From the NCBI RefSeq assembly GCF_027409185.1, contig NC_084474.1, forward strand, positions 30,504,382 through 30,568,381: a stretch of 64,000 nucleotides of DNA, in the 5' to 3' direction. Made by a program: the position numbers and the translations under genes. Position 1 is the stretch's first letter; each line of letters opens with the position of its first letter. The notes under the pieces were generated by a model. That model made no database searches and was not told where the DNA came from. It saw nothing but the letters and a program-made list of their open reading frames with translations. The stretch is from Cynocephalus volans. Lineage: Eukaryota > Chordata > Mammalia > Dermoptera > Cynocephalidae. Shown piece after piece: positions 59,301 through 64,000 of this stretch.

Positions 59301-62300
59301 TTTTCTTATTTGGGTCTTCTTTTTTAGTTACCCTAGCTAATGGTTGCCTATTTTGTTTATCTTCTCAAAAAAATAACTTTTTGTTCATTGACCTTTTTTG
59401 TCATTTTTTGGGTCTCTATTTCATTTGGTTCTGCTCTGATCTTAATTCTTTCTCTCTACTAATTTTGGGATTGGGTTGTTCTTGTTTTTCTGGTTCTTTG
59501 AGGTGGAGTCAGGTTGTTTATTTGAAATATTTCTATTCTTTTGATGTAAGTACTTATTGCAATAAACTCCCCTGTTAGTAATGCTTTTGTAGTTTCCCAT
59601 AGGTTTTGGTATTTTGTATATTTATTTTCATTAGTTTCTAGAATTTTTTTGATTTCCTGTTTAATTTCTTCTTGGACCATTGATCATTATGGAGCATGTT
59701 GTTCAATTTCCATATATTTGTATAATTTCCAGGGTTTCAGTTGTTACTGATATCTAATTTTAGTCTGTTGTGGTCTGAAAAGATACTTGAAATGCTTTCA
59801 GATTTAAAAAAAATTTGCTGACCTATCATGTGGTCTATCCTGGAGAACGTTCCATGTGCTGATGAAAAGAATGTATTCTGTAGTTGTTTGATGCAATGTC
59901 CTGTAGACATCTGCCAGGTCCAGTTGTTCTAAAGTGTAGTTTAAATCATGTATTTCTCTGTTGATTTGTTGCCTAGTTAATCTGTCCAATGTTGAGAGAG
60001 GAGTGTTCAGGTCCCCAACTATTATTGTAGTGGGACCTCTTTCTTTCTTTAGATCTAATAGTGTTTGCTTTATGTATTTGGATGATCCAGTGTTGGGTGC
60101 ATATATGTTTATGATTTTCATGTCTTCTCACTGGATAGATTGCTTCATTATTATATAATAACCTTTTTTGTCTCTTTTTATGGTTTTTGCTTTAGACCCT
60201 ATTTTATCCAATATAAGAATAGCTACTCTGGCTTGTTTTTGGTTTTCATTTGTGTGACATATCCTTTTCCATCCTTTCACTATTAGTCTGTGTGTGTCTT
60301 TGTAGGTGAGGTGAGTTTCTTGAAGATAGCATATAGTTGGGTCTAGGTTTTTAATCCAATTAGTCAGTCTGTGTCTTTTGAGTGGGGATTTTAACCCATT
60401 TACATTTAGGGTTGTTACTGAAAAGTATTGTCTTACTCCTGGCATTTCATCAATTTTTGTTTGGGTGTTTTAGATATCTTTTGTTCCTTTCTTCCCCTTT
60501 TATTGTTTGTCTTCATTTTTTGTTGGTTTTTTGAGATGGTAAGATATAGTTTGTTTCTCTTTTTCATTTACATTTTTGTTCTATCAGTGGGTTTTATTCA
60601 GTCTTTTGTATTTACAGTAGTGACTATCATTTTTGGATCCCAGATGCAGGACTCCCTTGAGGATTTCTTATAGGGCTAGTTGTGTGCTGGTGAATTCCTG
60701 CAGGTTTTGTTTGTCTGGGAAATACAGTATTTCTCCCTAATTTCTGAAGGAGAGCTTTGCTGGGTATAGTATTCTTGGCTGGCAGTTTTTTTCTTTTAGT
60801 ATTTTAAATATGTCATCCCATTCTCTTGTGGCCTATAGAGTTTCTGTGAGAAGTCTGCTCTTAGTCTGATGGAGACTATCTTATAGGTGACTTGACACTT
60901 TCCTCTTGCTGTTTTTAGGAGTCTCTCTTTGTCTCTGAGTTTTGCCAGTTTGACTAAAATGTGTCTCAGAGAGGACCTTTTTGAATTGATTCTGTTTAGG
61001 GATCTCTGAGTCTTCTGGATCTGAAGCTCCATGTGTGTGTCTATACTTAGAAAATTTTCTTCTATTATTTCATTGACTAGGTTTTCCATGCCTTTTTCTT
61101 TCTCCTCCCCTTCTGAAACACCCATGATTCAGATGTTGTATGCTTAAGGTTGTCTGCTAGCTCTCTTATATTTCCTCATTTTTTGGATTATTTTTTCTTT
61201 TATGTTTTTTATTTTGTCTGCCTAGGTTATTTCAGAAAGACTATCTTCAAGATCATAAATTCTTTCTTCTGCTTGCTCTAACCTGTTACTTAAGCTTTAG
61301 TCATGTTTTTTATTGTTTGAATGACTCCTTCAGTTCTAGGAGTTCTGCTACCTTCTTTTTAAAGGTAGTAATCTCTTTTTAAATATCTCTTTTCATATCT
61401 TGGATATTCTTTCTCACTTTGTTGTTTTGTCTGAGTCTTCTTGTATCTCATTGAGTTTCCTTAAGGTTATTACTTGGAATTCCTTTTCAGTCATTTCAAG
61501 GGTTTCCTGCTCTGTGTGGTCTGGTTCTTGAGAATTATTGTATTTCTTTGGTGGTGTCATATTTTCTTTAAAAAATTCTTTTCTTTTCATATTTCTAGTG
61601 TCTCTACGTTGATTTCTGGTCATCTCGTAGAGCAGTTGTTCCTTCTATTACTCTGGAGTGGGCTTCGAGGAGACTTCCTCCTGTACATGTGCTGTATATT
61701 GACCACTGAGTATGGTGTTTTAGTATTAGTTCTGGGTAGAGGCAGTATGTAGTCTCCATGTGGGCACTTTGGCTGTATTCAATATTTGAGTTGTGTGTGA
61801 GAGTCTGTGTGGCCTAGGCCCTGGGGCACTTAGTGATCCCTTGCTGAGGTTAGTGACATTATGTTGGTTTGTTAGGTACATGGGCAAGCTCTTGAGTTCT
61901 TCAGAGAAGTGTCTGGGTGCCCTTTGTTCTTTGGCTGGGGTTTGTAATCCTGGGCAGGCTTGTTGGCACCTGGCTAGTTTCCCATGACCCTGATGAGTGC
62001 ACTGGGGTACATTGGAGCTCCTCAGTTTGAATGGGTAATGCTAGGTGGGGTTTCTCTTTCCTCTTTCCTACAGGCAGGGGCGCCTTCTGGGTCCTTGCTT
62101 CCCCTGGTTGAGGGATGGGTTGGTGGTGACTGGGAATTTTTTTTCATACTGTATTTGGATATCCTGGTTTCTGCACTCTCAGGGGGTTCTGCATGTGTCT
62201 CTCCCTTTATCAAGGCAGTCATGTGGGCTGTGCATGTACCTCCCACCCCCAAGAGAACTACCACATGTGGCAGTGTAATTTCCCCTGTGGGTTGAGCCAC

Positions 62301-62580
62301 TGTGTTGTGGGTCTGTGCTCACTCACCTCTTTCCCTGGGCTCTGCTGGTGACTCTCCTTGTGTCAATGAGTTGAGTGTTCTGTGTGCAGCCTGCATGGTG
62401 GTGGTGGCTACTGCTGTGTTGGTGAGCCATCCTTACAGTGGAAATTGCTGTGGTGGTGTGGTGGACCACCCATGTGGCAGGTTGGTCTTTGGCAGCAGCA
62501 ATGGCTGCCCACAGCTGGTGAGATCCCTGGATTCTGCCTTGTTGATGCAATTTCAGGCATCTTGAACAAGGAGAAGAGGG
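56400..62580 (-). mobile_element. L1-D: long minus-strand LINE-1
   Basis: Reading from the right, this contains a 5'UTR (about 62580-61650), ORF1 pieces (61623-61414 and 61125-60796), ORF2 starting near 60445 (MPGVRQYFSVTTLNVNGLKS), endonuclease to about 59800, reverse transcriptase at 59201-58320 ([19 protein letters not shown], then FADDMILY near 58380), and the C-terminus to about 56800. The 3'UTR (complement of 56460-56620) resembles that of L1-B. Several frameshifts break ORF2. The 5'UTR is of the same type as in L1-A and unlike the monomer type in L1-B. I found no convincing target duplication. It abuts the 5' truncation point of L1-C. Confidence 0.88.
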
Positions 62581-62739
62581 TTTGGGGGAGGGGATATCTT
62601 CCTGAGCTTGAAATCATCTACTAGACAGACCTGAGTTACTCATTGCGTCAGTGTGTAAGCCAGAGCCTGGCAATCGCCCACAAAGCCAAAGATTTTTCAC
62701 TGGGAGTGTTAAGTGTTGGAAATAGTTCTCTGCCACTGT

Positions 62740-63560
62740 AGCAATAGTGATGCTTTGCCCCAGCCAGCTCCTGTTTACTTTTCCAATTCCTCCTCCTCCC
62801 TCTTGTTCACTTGTTCCAGCCACACTGGCCTTTTTCCTGTTCCTCAAACATGCCAAGCTCCTTTCCCTTTCAGGGATTTGCACTTACTGTTCTTCCCCTG
62901 GATCCTTTTTTTAAAATTTAATTTTCTCCAGCTTTATTGAGGTCTAAGTGACAAATAAAATTGTGTAAGTTTAATGCTTACAGTTTGATGATTTCATATA
63001 CATATGTACCTTTTTGTGTGTGTGTGGAGAGAAAATTTCAGATCTTCTCACTTGGCAAATTTCAAGTATACAATACAATATTGTTAACTAGAGTCACCAT
63101 GCTGTACATTAGATCTCCAGAACTTATAAATGAAAGTTTGTTTCCTTTGACCAACATCTCCACCATTTCCCCTACTGCTAGCCCCTTGCAACAACCAGTC
63201 TACTTTCTGTTTCTATGAGTTCAACTTTCTTAGATTCCACATATGTGATATTTATCCTGAATCTTTACAAGCCCATCTCCTTCTTGACATTTAGGTCTTA
63301 GCTTAAATGTCACCCTCTCAAGAGACCTTTCCCCTGACCACGTTATCTAAAGTAGCCACTCCCTATCTCCCAGTCATTCTCTTTCTCAATTCTCAGTTTT
63401 TTTTTTCCTAGCTATTATTACCATTTGAAAGTATTTTCTATCTTTCTCTACTAGAATGCAGGGAGAACATGGACCAGTTGTGTCCACTGCTGGGATTCTG
63501 CTGACTGGCACAAGGTAGCCAGCCACCAAGGAAGACCTTGCTGAATGAATGAGTCATTTC
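62740..63560 (+). repeat. L2 remnant interrupted by an L1M 3' fragment
   Basis: L2 blocks at 62815-62910 (agccacactggcctttttcctgttcctc) and 63255-63560 (cttaaatgtcaccctctc, gaatgaatgagtc) surround an antisense L1M 3'UTR piece at about 62905-63250 (tccagctttattgaggtctaagtgacaaataaaattg). Confidence 0.65.
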
Positions 63561-63814
63561 AGAGATCCTTTGCTCATTGTACCATACATAGAGGCCTATC
63601 TCACCCCTCCCAAATCCATCACTGCTGGTTCCAAAGAACCACAGGAACTTCTGAAGCTGTTACAACCTGCTCTTGTGTCTATAAAAGTCAGGGATTCCTG
63701 CCATTTGCATTTATAAACCAAAGCTGAACAAAAATAGTCAGATTTAGTTCCAGTTAGGAATTAGGATAAGGTGCAAGATGATTCATGCTTTAACTGAAAC
63801 CTGTTTGCTTGAGC

Positions 63815-64000
63815 TTGGTCTGAATGTTTGCTTCCTCCCCCAAATTCATATGTTGAAACCTAATCACCAATGATGGCATTAGGAAGTGGGGCCATTGGGA
63901 GGTAATAAGGTTATGAGGGCTGTGTCCTCATGAAAGAACTTGTGCCCTTATGAAAGGCCTCGGAGAACTGCCTTGCGCCTTCCACCATGTGAAGACACAG
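63815..64000 (+). mobile_element. MLT1-type LTR cut by window end
   Basis: This is the same LTR type as at 6.2 kb (ggtctgaatgtttgcttcc, cattgggaggtaataagg, cttccaccatgtgaagacacag). Only the first half is inside the window. Confidence 0.8.

Overview
This is nuclear DNA from a placental mammal, and it is a gene desert built almost entirely of transposable elements. I see no exon of a conventional gene, no rRNA or functional tRNA gene, no CRISPR array and nothing bacterial. The best clue to the host is the SINE family. More than a dozen copies derive from tRNA-Ile, end directly in A-rich tails, and occur as monomers, dimers and back-to-back dimers. As I recall them, these features match the CYN SINEs of colugos (Dermoptera; Galeopterus/Cynocephalus). 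Alu, B1 and carnivore or ungulate SINEs are absent. I therefore infer a colugo genome at about 0.75 confidence. MIR, L2, MLT1-type MaLR LTRs and L1M fragments form the older eutherian background.

Layout. 1-19,000 is old intergenic sequence with L2, MIR, L1M and MaLR relics, seven CYN insertions and an A-rich insertion flanked by a 16-bp duplication. 19,091-23,385 is a nest of LTR elements: an old LTR split by a MaLR provirus (5-bp target duplication), which itself holds another LTR insertion and an L1-derived VNTR retroposon. 24,449-32,360 is a nearly complete minus-strand L1 (L1-A) between target duplications. It carries a processed TMA16 retrocopy whose 203-codon frame is fully open, and a double CYN dimer. 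32,361-42,800 is L1M, MaLR, MIR and unique sequence, with a mariner-like MITE, a solo LTR and a 69-bp tail-only insertion. 42,799-48,936 is a plus-strand L1 (L1-B) with perfect 17-bp duplications, a monomer-repeat 5'UTR, an apparent 5' transduction and a (CA)n tract in its 3' region. 50,986-51,740 is a GC-rich retroposon made of five ~107-bp units, again with target duplications. 52,700-56,380 is a 5'-truncated minus L1 (L1-C) broken by a CYN SINE and by an internally deleted L1 derivative with an ~80-bp VNTR. 56,383-62,580 is another long minus L1 (L1-D). The end is L2/L1M and an MLT1 LTR cut by the window edge.

The only protein-coding candidate is the TMA16 retrocopy at 26,863-27,474. The most novel items are the two kinds of VNTR-bearing non-autonomous retroposon, which resemble the hominoid SVA/LAVA idea in architecture but not in sequence, the tandem monomers in the L1-B 5'UTR, and the LTR fragment trapped inside the L1-B target duplications. 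Repeat boundaries are read by eye and are approximate unless a target-site duplication is cited.
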